A stretch of DNA of 64,000 nt from Carboxylicivirga agarovorans (GCF_050589845.1 NZ_JBNGPA010000003.1:248001-312000); one strand, 5' to 3'. Numbered from the stretch's first letter, positions 19,363 through 27,544 are shown. Made by a program: numbers and translations. Notes: generated by a model from the sequence alone, not told the origin.

Positions 19363-20433
19363 ATGGTTATATCAGTAAATAAAGAAGTAACCAATGCCGA
19401 CTTTGAATCGCTTTTAAAAACTACCGTAAAAACATTGGCAGATAACTCTCAAAAAGAAACTGAGAGATATATTAAACTTCTAGGGAACAAACTTGAAGGG
19501 GAGGTATTTGATGTAATGAACTCAAGTGCGAGTGGAACCCCATTTGAAGGAACAATCGAATTGATATCAGGACAGAAATTTCCTGATATTATAGCAAATA
19601 ATTTCTTTGGAGTAGAAGTAAAATCTACAAAGCAAAATCACTGGCGAACTACTGGCAATAGTATCCTTGAGAGTACAAGAGTTGAAGATATTCAAAAAAT
19701 CTACATGCTCTTTGGAAAGATACATGAGCCCATAGAATTTAAGTGTAGACCATATGAAGAATGTCTATATGATGTTATTGTTACACATTCGCCTAGATAT
19801 GCTGTAGATATGGATCTTGAAAATGGTGGTACAATATTCGATAGAGTTGATGCTTCATATGATACTATTCGAAAAAGCACTAATCCTGTAAAGTATTTTA
19901 AGGACTACTATAGAAGTCGACTTACCGACGGTCAAGAACTATGGTGGCTAGATAACGAAGAATACAAACCGGAGTCTCTTGTTTTTAAGTTATGGAAAAC
20001 TCTATCCAAAGAAGAGCGTCAAAGACTTAAAATTGAAGGGAGAACTTTCTTCCCAGAAACTTTAAGTAACAAACACAAAATAAAATACGATCGCTTTACC
20101 ATGTGGCTTTCTGTCAAAAAGAGAATAATATGTCCAAACGTTAGAGATGAATTCAGTGCAGGTGGACAAGAGGATAGACAAATTGGTGCTACTAAACTAG
20201 AACGCTTACCGAAAGCTATTTCTAATTTAATTGATGATATTAAACTTGTTTCATCCTTATTCAATTCAACAAGCCTTGAACAATTCAATGAAATATGGAA
20301 AAGTAATTTTTTAACTCGAGATGAATTAAAAAACGAATGGTTGGATTGCATGCTAAGTAGCGCAACAACAGTTTATGATTTTGGGACTTTCAACTTTAGG
20401 AATTGGCTTAAAGATCAATTAGATTCAGCATAG
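19363..20433 (+). CDS. Type II restriction endonuclease, PD-(D/E)XK fold
   Basis: A 356-residue protein. The catalytic core is visible as FPDIIANNFFGVEVKSTK, giving Pro74-Asp75 and Glu85-Val-Lys87. FEGTIELISG precedes it and TTGNSILESTRVEDIQKIY follows, a pattern found in a group of type II endonucleases paired with C5 methyltransferases. It starts 3 bp after the methyltransferase stop codon and is surely cotranscribed. It would cut unmethylated foreign DNA at the same site. The exact REBASE family and cut site are not assigned. Confidence 0.85.
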   Translation: MVISVNKEVTNADFESLLKTTVKTLADNSQKETERYIKLLGNKLEGEVFDVMNSSASGTPFEGTIELISGQKFPDIIANNFFGVEVKSTKQNHWRTTGNSILESTRVEDIQKIYMLFGKIHEPIEFKCRPYEECLYDVIVTHSPRYAVDMDLENGGTIFDRVDASYDTIRKSTNPVKYFKDYYRSRLTDGQELWWLDNEEYKPESLVFKLWKTLSKEERQRLKIEGRTFFPETLSNKHKIKYDRFTMWLSVKKRIICPNVRDEFSAGGQEDRQIGATKLERLPKAISNLIDDIKLVSSLFNSTSLEQFNEIWKSNFLTRDELKNEWLDCMLSSATTVYDFGTFNFRNWLKDQLDSA

Positions 20434-20492
20434 TCTTTTTACATGCGCATAAAACTAATAATTCGAAATCTTTCGTATTTTCATTTATTAGT

Positions 20493-20846
20493 TTGAAAGC
20501 TCTGTCTATTACTGCATTTGTTGACAGAGCTTTTTTTATAATATCATTCATTTATACTTTTTATGGAAATAACGGTCATATTGACCACCCAATGTCTGAT
20601 GCTGTAGGAGCATCCTGTAAACATACTAGAGGAAATCACCCCCTATTCTTTTCAACTGAGATAGCACGTGCTACGAGTAAGTCAGGTATTCATTATGGAT
20701 TAATAAATTTACGTAGTAATGGTGAAACATTGGTAATGGCTCAAATGAAAGAACAACATAATAAACCAGATATCTGGGATAGTTATACTGTACCATGGGA
20801 AGGGAAATTCCATCATGAAATTGATGAATATAAAGCCCAAAAATAG
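20493..20846 (+). CDS. Small protein or gene fragment of unknown function
   Basis: An open frame of up to 117 codons with only a TTG at its start; the first internal ATG falls about 33 codons in (MSDAVGASC). The downstream part (HTRGNHPLFFSTEIA, SGIHYGLINL, HNKPDIWDSYTVPWEG) has the look of a real folded protein with His, Asp and Trp residues, so I keep it. I cannot name its family. It may be the 3' remnant of a longer gene. It is the last item before the right att of element A. Confidence 0.4.
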   Translation: MKALSITAFVDRAFFIISFIYTFYGNNGHIDHPMSDAVGASCKHTRGNHPLFFSTEIARATSKSGIHYGLINLRSNGETLVMAQMKEQHNKPDIWDSYTVPWEGKFHHEIDEYKAQK

Positions 20847-20900
20847 GCCTATTAATTCTGAAAATAATATCAGAAAAGAAAATCGCTAAATAGGGGAATC

Positions 20901-21006
20901 CCCATTTCGCTATCAATTCACTAACACCAAAAATCAAAAAAGCCTGACACTTAACGTATCAGGCTTTTTGTTGGTTACGATTTTGAATCGTACCCAGAGC
21001 CGGGAT
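20901..21006. repeat. att copy 2: junction between elements A and B
   Basis: Three parts are repeated at the far right end of element B (49378-49467). These are a 23-bp identical stretch (20901-20923, starting CCCATTTCGCTATC), the hairpin AAAAAGCCTGA / TCAGGCTTTTT (20937-20969), and the core GTACCCAGAGCCGGGAT (20990-21006). The two elements thus share a homologous right end that carries its own copy of the tRNA terminator. This copy is the right end of element A and the left att of element B. Confidence 0.87.
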
Positions 21007-21015
21007 ATTAATTAT

Positions 21016-21066
21016 TTTAGTGAGATTTAGTCAACTTTAGTATACTTTAGTCTATCAGTACTTTAG
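21016..21066 (+). repeat. Phased TTTAG array, probable integrase arm-type sites
   Basis: TTTAG occurs at 21016, 21026, 21036 and 21046, exactly 10 bp apart, with a fifth copy at 21062. Element A keeps two copies 10 bp apart (16107 and 16117) in the same place relative to its core. Direct repeats beside the att core are typical binding sites for the integrase N-terminal domain. The one-turn spacing would put all sites on one face of the helix. Confidence 0.65.
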
Positions 21067-21142
21067 TGCTTTTTTTGTTTGTTTGCTTAAGTCATCTTTA
21101 GGTAGTTTTGACAACAATCGCTATCAAAAAACTATCAATTTT

Positions 21143-22366
21143 ATGACGTACAATATCTCGTTTTATATTGCAAAAAACAGAACTGATAAAAAAGGGCATG
21201 TGCCAATATACGCTCAAATAACAATCAAATCTAAAAACTATCCGTTTCAGATTGAAAAGATCAAAGAAAGATACTGGAATTACTCAAAGCAGAGAGTTAA
21301 AAAGAATCGAGAAAATGAACCATACAACAGACACGAAGAAATCAACTCTTTTCTTGACAGACTTTCTAAAGATTGTTCTCGATTTGAACGATTTAGGATA
21401 TACAAGAATGCTCCTAATCGCATTGAAGTAAAAAATACCCTTTTCAATATTGATCCGGAAAAAAAATCTTTTGACGTTGCTTATGAGGAATTCTTGATAT
21501 ATACAGAGAAGAATAAAGCTTATAATACTTTAAGAGGAAGAAAAACTGCCAGGAACTTTATAAAAAAATATGCCGATCATTTTTCTGTGGAGTTGCAATA
21601 TTCTGATATTAACCTTCAGTTTTTTGACAACTTATACGATTTTGCATTTGAAGAATTAGACCTAGAAGACAATGCTTTTGCATCCTATGTAGCCAAGTTT
21701 AAGTCCTTCATGAAATGGGCCAAGAAACAAAAGTACCATGGCAATGATGCCTACAAAGAGTTCTCGTTCTCTGAAAAAAACAAGAATGTGATTTGTTTGA
21801 CACCTGATGAGTTTAAGGCACTTTACAACCTAAAAATAGAGGAAGGCAGGCTTGATAAAGCCAGAGATTTGTATTGTTTCAGTTGCTTAACCGGATTGAG
21901 GTATTCTGATATGAAAACTCTTAATAGAGCACACATTAAAGGAGATATTATACAAAAAAACATCAAGAAAACAACTGAATACGATTCGATCCCTTTGCTA
22001 CCGCAGGCTTTAGAAATATTAAATAAATATAATAATGAAAGCTTCCGCCCTTTACCAATAATCTCAAATCAGAAGCTCAATGATTATATAAAAGAGTGTT
22101 GTGAATTAGCTGAAATTAATGCACCTACAGTTAAAATTAGCTATCGAAGAAATAAGATTTCTGAAGCAGTATTTCCCAAACATCAATTAATAACTGTTCA
22201 CACTGCCAGAAAAACATTTATTACAATCGGCTTTATGATGGGATTAGATGTTAAAATCATAAAATCAATAACTGGGCATAAAAAGGATGCCACATTTGAT
22301 AAATACTTAAAGATTGCAGATGATTTTAAAAAAGAAAAACTCCTCAATGCTTGGAATAACCTTTAG
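21143..22366 (+). CDS. Tyrosine recombinase integrase of element B
   Basis: A Bacteroidota-type integrase of 407 residues from the ATG at 21143; the open frame extends 20 codons upstream to a TTG. It has an N-terminal Arm DNA-binding domain (starting MTYNISFYIAKNRTDKKG), a SAM-like core-binding domain, and a catalytic domain. The catalytic groups are SCLTGLRYSDM (Arg), HTARKTFIT (His-x-x-Arg), GHKKDAT (His) and FDKYLKI (nucleophile Tyr). It sits 137 bp inside att copy 2 and surely catalyses integration at tRNA-Leu. It lacks any sign of the extra helix of integron integrases. Confidence 0.93.
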   Translation: MTYNISFYIAKNRTDKKGHVPIYAQITIKSKNYPFQIEKIKERYWNYSKQRVKKNRENEPYNRHEEINSFLDRLSKDCSRFERFRIYKNAPNRIEVKNTLFNIDPEKKSFDVAYEEFLIYTEKNKAYNTLRGRKTARNFIKKYADHFSVELQYSDINLQFFDNLYDFAFEELDLEDNAFASYVAKFKSFMKWAKKQKYHGNDAYKEFSFSEKNKNVICLTPDEFKALYNLKIEEGRLDKARDLYCFSCLTGLRYSDMKTLNRAHIKGDIIQKNIKKTTEYDSIPLLPQALEILNKYNNESFRPLPIISNQKLNDYIKECCELAEINAPTVKISYRRNKISEAVFPKHQLITVHTARKTFITIGFMMGLDVKIIKSITGHKKDATFDKYLKIADDFKKEKLLNAWNNL

Positions 22367-22384
22367 AAGACTAAATAATCAATA

Positions 22385-23038
22385 TTACTTTTTCTTGATA
22401 GGCTTCCCGAATAATTCTGCTGGAGTACAATCATTAAATATGCCATAGAAACCTAATTTTTTATATTGGTCTTCTGGTATGATTATGGAAGCCTTTGTTA
22501 GGTCAAATCTATTGTTTTCAAACCAATCCTTAAGTTCAGGGAATACATAACCTTCTTCCGAATCCAAAAATTGAGCAAGATCATCTTCGCTAAAAACTCC
22601 AGATTTTTTTAGTAAAGTCCATTTAAATTCAATTAAAGCATTTTTGTCATCTTGGTATCCAGTCGATCCAAATAATGAATTAGATGGCAATGGTTTTATT
22701 TTAGGATTACTTGCAAAAGCGCCTAGTAATTGAAAAACAGATAGCCTTATGAAATCAAGGTTTTCCATAAAATTATCAAGGAAATACTCTTTTGCCATAA
22801 TCCTATCTTCCTCTTGAATTCTAACGTAATCTTCAACACCGAAAAAATCCATATAATTCAATTCAAGCTTTTCTGATATCTGTTTAGCTACTTTAAGTGA
22901 AATTTTATCAGTTTCTCCACGTTCAATTTTCCCATATCCAACCTGACTTATCCCTATTTCTTTCGCAACTTCCTCTTGAGTTAACCCCTTCCTAATCCTC
23001 TCTTTTTTAATCCTTTGACCTATGTTATTTTTTGGCAT
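22385..23038 (-). CDS. XRE-family helix-turn-helix regulator
   Basis: A 217-residue protein. The N-terminal Cro/CI-type helix-turn-helix (residues 5-60) has RIKKERIRKGLTQEEVAKEIGISQVGYGKIERG. The C-terminal region (about 75-217) is Phe- and Lys-rich and unassigned; it could sense a signal or bind a partner. It is convergent with the integrase gene (18 bp apart) and divergent from the excisionase-like gene, the usual place of an immunity/lysogeny-type repressor. Control of the 23.17-25.5 kb genes is inferred from the divergent layout. Confidence 0.85.
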   Translation of the reverse strand: MPKNNIGQRIKKERIRKGLTQEEVAKEIGISQVGYGKIERGETDKISLKVAKQISEKLELNYMDFFGVEDYVRIQEEDRIMAKEYFLDNFMENLDFIRLSVFQLLGAFASNPKIKPLPSNSLFGSTGYQDDKNALIEFKWTLLKKSGVFSEDDLAQFLDSEEGYVFPELKDWFENNRFDLTKASIIIPEDQYKKLGFYGIFNDCTPAELFGKPIKKK

Positions 23039-23169
23039 TATAACTTTTGTTTTATTTAGAACATTCTAAACAACAGATTGATGTTTAGAAACTTAACTAA
23101 AGATAACTAAACTATTTATAAAACAATCTATAATTGCATTGCATTCATGAATTACTAAAAATAAAAAAT

Positions 23170-23466
23170 ATGGCAGAAATAATCATTTCATCATCATCTA
23201 AGGAGATCACCAAAATCATTCGGAAAGAATTACAAATCCTCTTTAGAGAAAACGGTTTTGATTCACGAGTTCTAAATGACAATAAGGAAAATAGGAAAAA
23301 CTCGCTTCCAAAAGAAAGAGTCAGCCAATTAGAAGCTTGCAAAATCATAGGCATCTCATTACCTACTCTTTACAAGGAAATTAGGCGAGGCAAGTTCAAA
23401 CAGTACTCCGTTGGTCGGAACAAGTATTTATTAAGAAGTGAAATAATAGAAGCGCTCAAAAAATAA
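23170..23466 (+). CDS. Excisionase-like helix-turn-helix protein
   Basis: A protein of about 98 residues from the ATG at 23170 (a TTG 36 bp upstream is also open). The C-terminal half is the helix-turn-helix_17/excisionase motif: QLEACKIIGISLPTLYKEIRRGKFKQYSVGRNKYLLRSEIIEAL. The N-terminal half is a coiled-looking helix (SSKEITKIIRKELQILF). Such proteins act as directionality factors or small transcription regulators in Bacteroidota mobile elements. It is the first gene of the rightward unit, facing the XRE repressor. Confidence 0.78.
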   Translation: MAEIIISSSSKEITKIIRKELQILFRENGFDSRVLNDNKENRKNSLPKERVSQLEACKIIGISLPTLYKEIRRGKFKQYSVGRNKYLLRSEIIEALKK

Positions 23467-23495
23467 TCAGCGCAACACCTTCTATACAAAAAAAA

Positions 23496-23513
23496 GGTGG
23501 GTCCCCACCCACC
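23496..23513. terminator. GC-rich hairpin after the excisionase-like gene
   Basis: GGTGGG / CCCACC form a 6-bp stem around a 6-nt loop, preceded by a run of A. It starts about 30 bp after the stop codon. The A-run is on the 5' side, so termination is better for the minus strand; it may simply separate the two transcription units. The rest of the 276-bp gap up to 23743 shows nothing I can assign. Confidence 0.4.
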
Positions 23514-23742
23514 AAGAATAATTTAATTAATAACGTACGGCAAAGTTAGTTAAATGTTGAAGCAATTCAAGCATAATAGCATTCAACATGCCTAATAATT
23601 TGCCATCAACCAGAAGTTACATGATTAACATCTCCAATTTACCTCCGTTAGAGGCAGTCCACCTAAATAAGAAAAATCGAATTATAGAAGAGGCATATTA
23701 TTCACAACAACCTGGAAATACTTCCATTTTGACCATTAAACT

Positions 23743-24231
23743 ATGGAAGGTTGGATAAAATTACATCGAAATTTTATGGAACACTGGTTATATAATGGCA
23801 ATGAACCTTTTACGAAGCGTGAAGCATGGATCCACCTTTTGTTATGTGTGAATCACAAAGACAACGAAGTTCCAATTGGAAATAAAGTATATGTCTGCAA
23901 AAGGGGCCAATCAATTAGATCATTAAAGACTTATGCTAAAGATTTTAATTGGACAAAATCAAAGGTTAATCGTTTTTTCGAACTATTGAAAAACCAGAAC
24001 ATGATTGAAATAGAAGGACTCCCCAAAACGACACGTTTAACGATCTGTAATTATGACACTTACCAAGGTCAGCGAAACACAGATGAAACATCAATATTTA
24101 AGAATCAAAACACCAACACAACGGACGCGACACCAAACAAGAATGTTAAGAATGCTAAAGAAGAGAAAAAGGTTAATGGCGTCAATTCTCAAAAAAATAA
24201 AAATGACGATGAATTATACACAGACTTTTAA
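23743..24231 (+). CDS. Phage-type replication protein with winged helix
   Basis: A 162-residue protein starting MEGWIKLHRNFMEHWLYNG. The pattern FTKREAWIHLLLCVNHKDNEV, then YVCKRGQSIRSLKTYAKDFNWTKSKVNRFFELLKNQNMIEIE, is typical of phage replisome-organiser proteins in Gram-negative and Gram-positive elements. The tail after residue 115 is Asn/Thr/Lys-rich and probably disordered. The next gene, a DnaC-like ATPase, overlaps its end. Together they look like an origin-recognition protein and a helicase loader for autonomous replication after excision. Confidence 0.78.
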   Translation: MEGWIKLHRNFMEHWLYNGNEPFTKREAWIHLLLCVNHKDNEVPIGNKVYVCKRGQSIRSLKTYAKDFNWTKSKVNRFFELLKNQNMIEIEGLPKTTRLTICNYDTYQGQRNTDETSIFKNQNTNTTDATPNKNVKNAKEEKKVNGVNSQKNKNDDELYTDF

Positions 24232-24919
24232 ACCAAAAAATGTTATAGAATTGATCTATAAGTACGGAAATGATATTGTTCCAGGTTTTTATTTAAACGA
24301 TATAGATGTAAAGGTATACGATCGTGTCTACAGGTATTTTTTCAAGGATCAGTACTTTGAATCCTTACAGCCAAGTTATAGACTTAACAAGGGACTTTTA
24401 GTACTCGGAAACGTAGGAGTTGGAAAAAGTGTAATGCTCCAAGTGTTTTACGATGTACTTAAACACTACAATAGATTATATAGTAACATACCAAAGCTAA
24501 AGTATTTTTCCAGCGAACTTGATAAAGCAACGGAACATTTTCAAAGCTTCGAAATTTACAAAGCGAATGATTTAAGTGGCCTATACTCCAAAAGTGGTTA
24601 CGAAATAATAGAACAACATACTGTCAAGTCTTATATGCGGCAAAATGGCATCAATAATAAGGATTATCCGCTGTCAATATGCTATGATGATTTAGGTGCT
24701 GAAGAGCAGTATAGTTCACATTATGGATGCAAGGTTAATGTATTAAAAGAAATACTTCTAAAAAGGTATGATCTCTTTATGGCAAAAAACATGAGGACGA
24801 TAATAACTACAAATCTAAGTTCAGAACAAATCCAGTCTTATTATGGAGAAAGAGTTCTAAGTAGACTCAGGGAGATGGTCAATGTGGTAAAATACCCTGG
24901 TTTTGATCGAAGAAAATAG
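24203..24919 (+). CDS. DnaC-like AAA+ ATPase, probable helicase loader
   Basis: About 238 residues from the ATG at 24203 (or 24209). The upstream open frame to 24053 is out of frame within the preceding gene and is not likely translated. It has Walker A GNVGVGKSV, Walker B ICYDDLG, a sensor-like TIITTNLS, and an arginine-finger candidate in ERVLSRLREM. These match DnaC/IstB-like loaders. The 29-bp overlap with the preceding replication gene suggests coupled translation. Function as a replication helicase loader is inferred from the family and the pairing. Confidence 0.82.
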   Translation: MTMNYTQTFKPKNVIELIYKYGNDIVPGFYLNDIDVKVYDRVYRYFFKDQYFESLQPSYRLNKGLLVLGNVGVGKSVMLQVFYDVLKHYNRLYSNIPKLKYFSSELDKATEHFQSFEIYKANDLSGLYSKSGYEIIEQHTVKSYMRQNGINNKDYPLSICYDDLGAEEQYSSHYGCKVNVLKEILLKRYDLFMAKNMRTIITTNLSSEQIQSYYGERVLSRLREMVNVVKYPGFDRRK

Positions 24920-24960
24920 GATATCCCCTACGCATGATCGTTATCTATTAAATATTTTTC

Positions 24961-25013
24961 TCCCTTATGCCTTTTGGGGGGAATAAACATCGAACAACTA
25001 AAGGCATAAGGGA
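24961..25013. repeat. Perfect 14-bp inverted repeat
   Basis: TCCCTTATGCCTTT (24961-24974) and AAAGGCATAAGGGA (25000-25013) pair perfectly around a 25-nt loop containing GGGGGG. No T-run follows on either strand, so it is not a standard terminator. It lies between the replication genes and the mobC-like gene and may be part of an origin or oriT. Confidence 0.6.
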
Positions 25014-25070
25014 ATAAAAAGAACTGTGAAATTTCGCATTTGATGCCGATTGTTAGGGTTCAAATAAATA

Positions 25071-25135
25071 GAGGAGCAAGGTATGGAAGTGTATATACAC
25101 TCTGTCGAGTATACATAAACTCCCCCTTGCCCCTC
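25071..25135. other. Candidate origin of transfer upstream of the mobC-like gene
   Basis: GAGGAGCAAGG (25071-25081) and CCTTGCCCCTC (25125-25135) are an inverted repeat matching at 10 of 11 positions. Inside it lies the palindrome AGTGTATATACACT (25088-25101). A nested inverted repeat just upstream of a MobC gene is the usual place of oriT in mobilizable Bacteroidota elements. No nick site can be proved. Confidence 0.45.
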
Positions 25136-25203
25136 CGATGGAGTAATTACCAGCCCTTCGGTTGGATATTTTTTTTAAGTTTATTCTATAAGAACTCTAA
25201 ATA

Positions 25204-25548
25204 ATGAAGAAAAGAAAGTCTGATAAACTGGTTACTTTTTGGGTTACTGAGAAGGAATTGGAACAAATAAATAAGAATGCCGAGGCTGCCGGACTCAATA
25301 GATCTAAATATTTAAAAGACATATCCCTAAAGAATAAGATTAAACCTATGATTCCAACAATCGAATTAGATACTTACTATCAAATTGGAAAAATTGGTAA
25401 TAATATCAATCAAATTGCGAGAGTAATCAATAATGCCCACGCTAACATCTTTCATAAAGAGACTAAGAATTCTCTAATTCATGAATTCGATGACTTAAAG
25501 ACTATTATGAGAAAACATTTGGATGCTTTAAAAAAACATATAAAATGA
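25204..25548 (+). CDS. mobC: MobC-like plasmid mobilization (relaxosome) protein
   Basis: A 114-residue protein. The N-terminal ribbon-helix-helix (VTFWVTEKELEQINKNAEAAGLNRSKYLKDISL) is followed by the MobC/BmgB signature YQIGKIGNNINQIARVINNA (about residues 60-79). Such proteins bind oriT and help a MobA relaxase nick the DNA. A complete relaxase normally follows with an overlapping start. Here an ATG does overlap the stop codon (ATGA), but that frame closes after 12 codons, so the relaxase is missing. Confidence 0.85.
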   Translation: MKKRKSDKLVTFWVTEKELEQINKNAEAAGLNRSKYLKDISLKNKIKPMIPTIELDTYYQIGKIGNNINQIARVINNAHANIFHKETKNSLIHEFDDLKTIMRKHLDALKKHIK

Positions 25549-25583
25549 TTGGGAAAACCAAATGGTGTAGATTTCTATCCTGA
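25545..25583 (+). pseudogene. Possible stub of a lost relaxase gene
   Basis: The frame MIGKTKWCRFLS starts at an ATG overlapping the mobC stop codon. MIGK is how many Bacteroidota MobA-type relaxases begin. It ends after 12 codons. The following 250 bp to the next gene carry no relaxase motif (no HxH zinc triad) that I can see in any frame. I read this as a deletion of the relaxase gene. Confidence 0.4.
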
Positions 25584-25837
25584 AAAGGAAAAGTATAATT
25601 AACACTAGAAGCTATCAGGCAAAAATTAGCTTTTTGAGTGGTAAAAATTATAGTATTAGCATAAAATCTACGCCAACTATTGCCATACTATCTTATTGAA
25701 AAGGTAGTATGGCTTTAGTGTTTTAAGTACATCAAATGATTAGTAGAGAACTCTGTAGTTTAACTATTTTCAGAAACTCACCCAAGTTCAAATGACAATG
25801 GACCTTTAATCAATTTGCAAGTCCGCTAATTAGAGAT

Positions 25838-26209
25838 TTATTCTTCGCCCCACTGTTCCAAATCATCAACGGGCCTTGGTAATCGTCCTTCAAGCCATTT
25901 CATCAAAGTTCCTGGTTTAAAGTCTTTATCCTTCGTCTCAATGACCCAAGAAAGAAAATCAAACGGTCCTCCGTTCATATAAGGAGGTGGTGATACAGGA
26001 TAAAAAACGGTTGGTAACCTTTCATTCAGAGATAGATAATTTATAACGTGTCCAAATTCCTGAACTACATTCCAGGCTAGCTTATGATCAATATTCAAAG
26101 AAAACTTAAGCCACCAATGGCCGTCATTATCTCCAAAAGAGATTGGCTTCCTAATAGCTGGAACCTTTTCCAGATAGTCGATGAGTGTTGTAAATGCTCT
26201 ATGATCCAT
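25838..26209 (-). CDS. Conserved-looking protein of unknown function
   Basis: A 123-residue soluble protein that I cannot assign to a named family. It is rich in Trp and Pro (DGHWWLKFSL, TVFYPVSPPPYMNGGPFDFLSWVIE) and acidic at the C terminus (PVDDLEQWGEE), suggesting a compact globular fold. No catalytic motif is clear. It lies 17 bp upstream of the thioredoxin-like gene's stop codon region, on the same strand, so the two may share a transcript. Confidence 0.6.
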   Translation of the reverse strand: MDHRAFTTLIDYLEKVPAIRKPISFGDNDGHWWLKFSLNIDHKLAWNVVQEFGHVINYLSLNERLPTVFYPVSPPPYMNGGPFDFLSWVIETKDKDFKPGTLMKWLEGRLPRPVDDLEQWGEE

Positions 26210-26226
26210 AATTATGTGAGGTTAAA

Positions 26227-27261
26227 TCAGTTTTTAATACCCAAAAATGCCTTAAAATCATCAACACTTTTTGTATAACCGATCCTTGAAACCTCTTCCT
26301 TATTTGTATTTAAAAGAACTAAAAAAGGCTGACCATTAGCATTGAACTCCTTTACTTGCATTTCCTGGTATACATGTCCTTTAATTTTCATTTCCCGGCC
26401 AAGCGTTTCCGAATATCTTATTTCACTCTCTTCCAATCTGGACCGATCGTCAACGTATAAACTTATTAATACCAGGTTATCATTGATGTGTTTCGCAATT
26501 TCATCATTCATAAACAGGCTATCCTCCATTTTTCTTCCATTCACACATGCAAAGCCTGTGAAGTAAAGTAAAACAGGTCTGTTGGCTTCTTCTGCTTCCC
26601 TAATTCCTGCCTGATAGTCCTTATAAATCTTGATTCCATGAAGGTAAAAGAACTCCTTCGTCTTGTCATTTCTCGTTTTTTTGGCTTTGGCTTCTTCTTT
26701 TTCCTGCTTCAGACTCTGCACATAACTTCCTAGTAGCTCAATATATGGCAATCCTTCATGCTCAATCACCAATTCATAAATCTCATTGGTTTGTTGTTCA
26801 TTAAATCCCATCTTAAGGAACAGATTTTTATCATTCGGCCAGTCTGACTGAGAAGCATATCTTTTTTCTAATTGGTTTTTGGCAATTACGACCTCCCTGA
26901 TTTTTGGATAATCTTCCATTTCCCTGACTTGCATCAATTGCTCAAGAAGTTTCTGATAAGTGATCTTCTCTGTAATGTAATCTTCAGAAGCACTATTGGA
27001 ATTAGCACTGTTCTTAAGCGCACCGAGAGCCAGCAGTGAGGCATTATTACCGGCCGGGCCACAGAGTATCTGATAATCGATACTGTCAAGGGTGTGGTAT
27101 ATAATTGTTTTTAAATTGCGGTTAAACTCTTCAGGGTCTTCCATAATATGCTGTAGAGACAACTCTTTTTTCAATAGTTGTTTATATTCCTGCTTGTTCT
27201 GTCCATAGGCATAGCTGATAAATAAGAAGCTTATAATTGTAAGTAGTATTTTCATATTCAT
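26227..27261 (-). CDS. Exported protein with C-terminal thioredoxin-like domain
   Basis: About 344 residues from the Met at 27261; the longer frame to 27333 runs into the preceding gene. It has a signal peptide (MKILLTIISFLFISYAYGQ), a helical middle region, and a thioredoxin-fold domain from about residue 235 (NRPVLLYFTGFACVNGRKMEDSLF). That segment resembles the DsbD-like YFTGxxCVNCRKME, but the second cysteine is Gly, leaving one Cys. Disulfide exchange by the usual CxxC is therefore unlikely; a glutaredoxin-like one-Cys or structural role is possible. Confidence 0.7.
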   Translation of the reverse strand: MNMKILLTIISFLFISYAYGQNKQEYKQLLKKELSLQHIMEDPEEFNRNLKTIIYHTLDSIDYQILCGPAGNNASLLALGALKNSANSNSASEDYITEKITYQKLLEQLMQVREMEDYPKIREVVIAKNQLEKRYASQSDWPNDKNLFLKMGFNEQQTNEIYELVIEHEGLPYIELLGSYVQSLKQEKEEAKAKKTRNDKTKEFFYLHGIKIYKDYQAGIREAEEANRPVLLYFTGFACVNGRKMEDSLFMNDEIAKHINDNLVLISLYVDDRSRLEESEIRYSETLGREMKIKGHVYQEMQVKEFNANGQPFLVLLNTNKEEVSRIGYTKSVDDFKAFLGIKN

Positions 27262-27271
27262 TTGTTGGGTT

Positions 27272-27544
27272 TTAATCAGACGTACCGGCATCGAAGTAAC
27301 CTTCACTAATATTAGATTCAATGTAGTTACCACTCTTATTTAAAGGATTAATATCTCCTTTTTTAAATGTCGTATTGTTACTCAATACATTAGTGACAAA
27401 ATCATACTTGATTTTACTCTTTCCAGACCGATTGTTAGTCCTTGTTATTTTGAAACACTTTAATCCTGCCGACTTATCACTTTGAAAACAGCATGTATTA
27501 TATTGTTTTCCACTACCACAGTGACAATTGTCTTTACCATTCAA
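27272..27544 (-). CDS. SEC-C zinc-finger protein, 5' end unclear
   Basis: The SEC-C motif is clear near the N terminus: CHCGSGKQYNTCC, a Cys-rich zinc site like that at the SecA C terminus. The listed start is a TTG at 27544. The same frame stays open to about 27682, encoding a protein-like stretch (KFLSPLLDWFEVLYSFVQPDYSEK) with no ATG, and stops just where the AT-rich word array begins. The gene may have lost its start. It lies 10 bp before the thioredoxin-like gene, same strand. Confidence 0.55.
   Translation of the reverse strand: MNGKDNCHCGSGKQYNTCCFQSDKSAGLKCFKITRTNNRSGKSKIKYDFVTNVLSNNTTFKKGDINPLNKSGNYIESNISEGYFDAGTSD

Noticed and set aside
21143..22366. The element B integrase as an integron integrase serving the cassette array
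   Set aside because: It has an Arm DNA-binding domain and lies beside the tRNA att core. I see no integron-specific insertion, and the array is 13 kb away.
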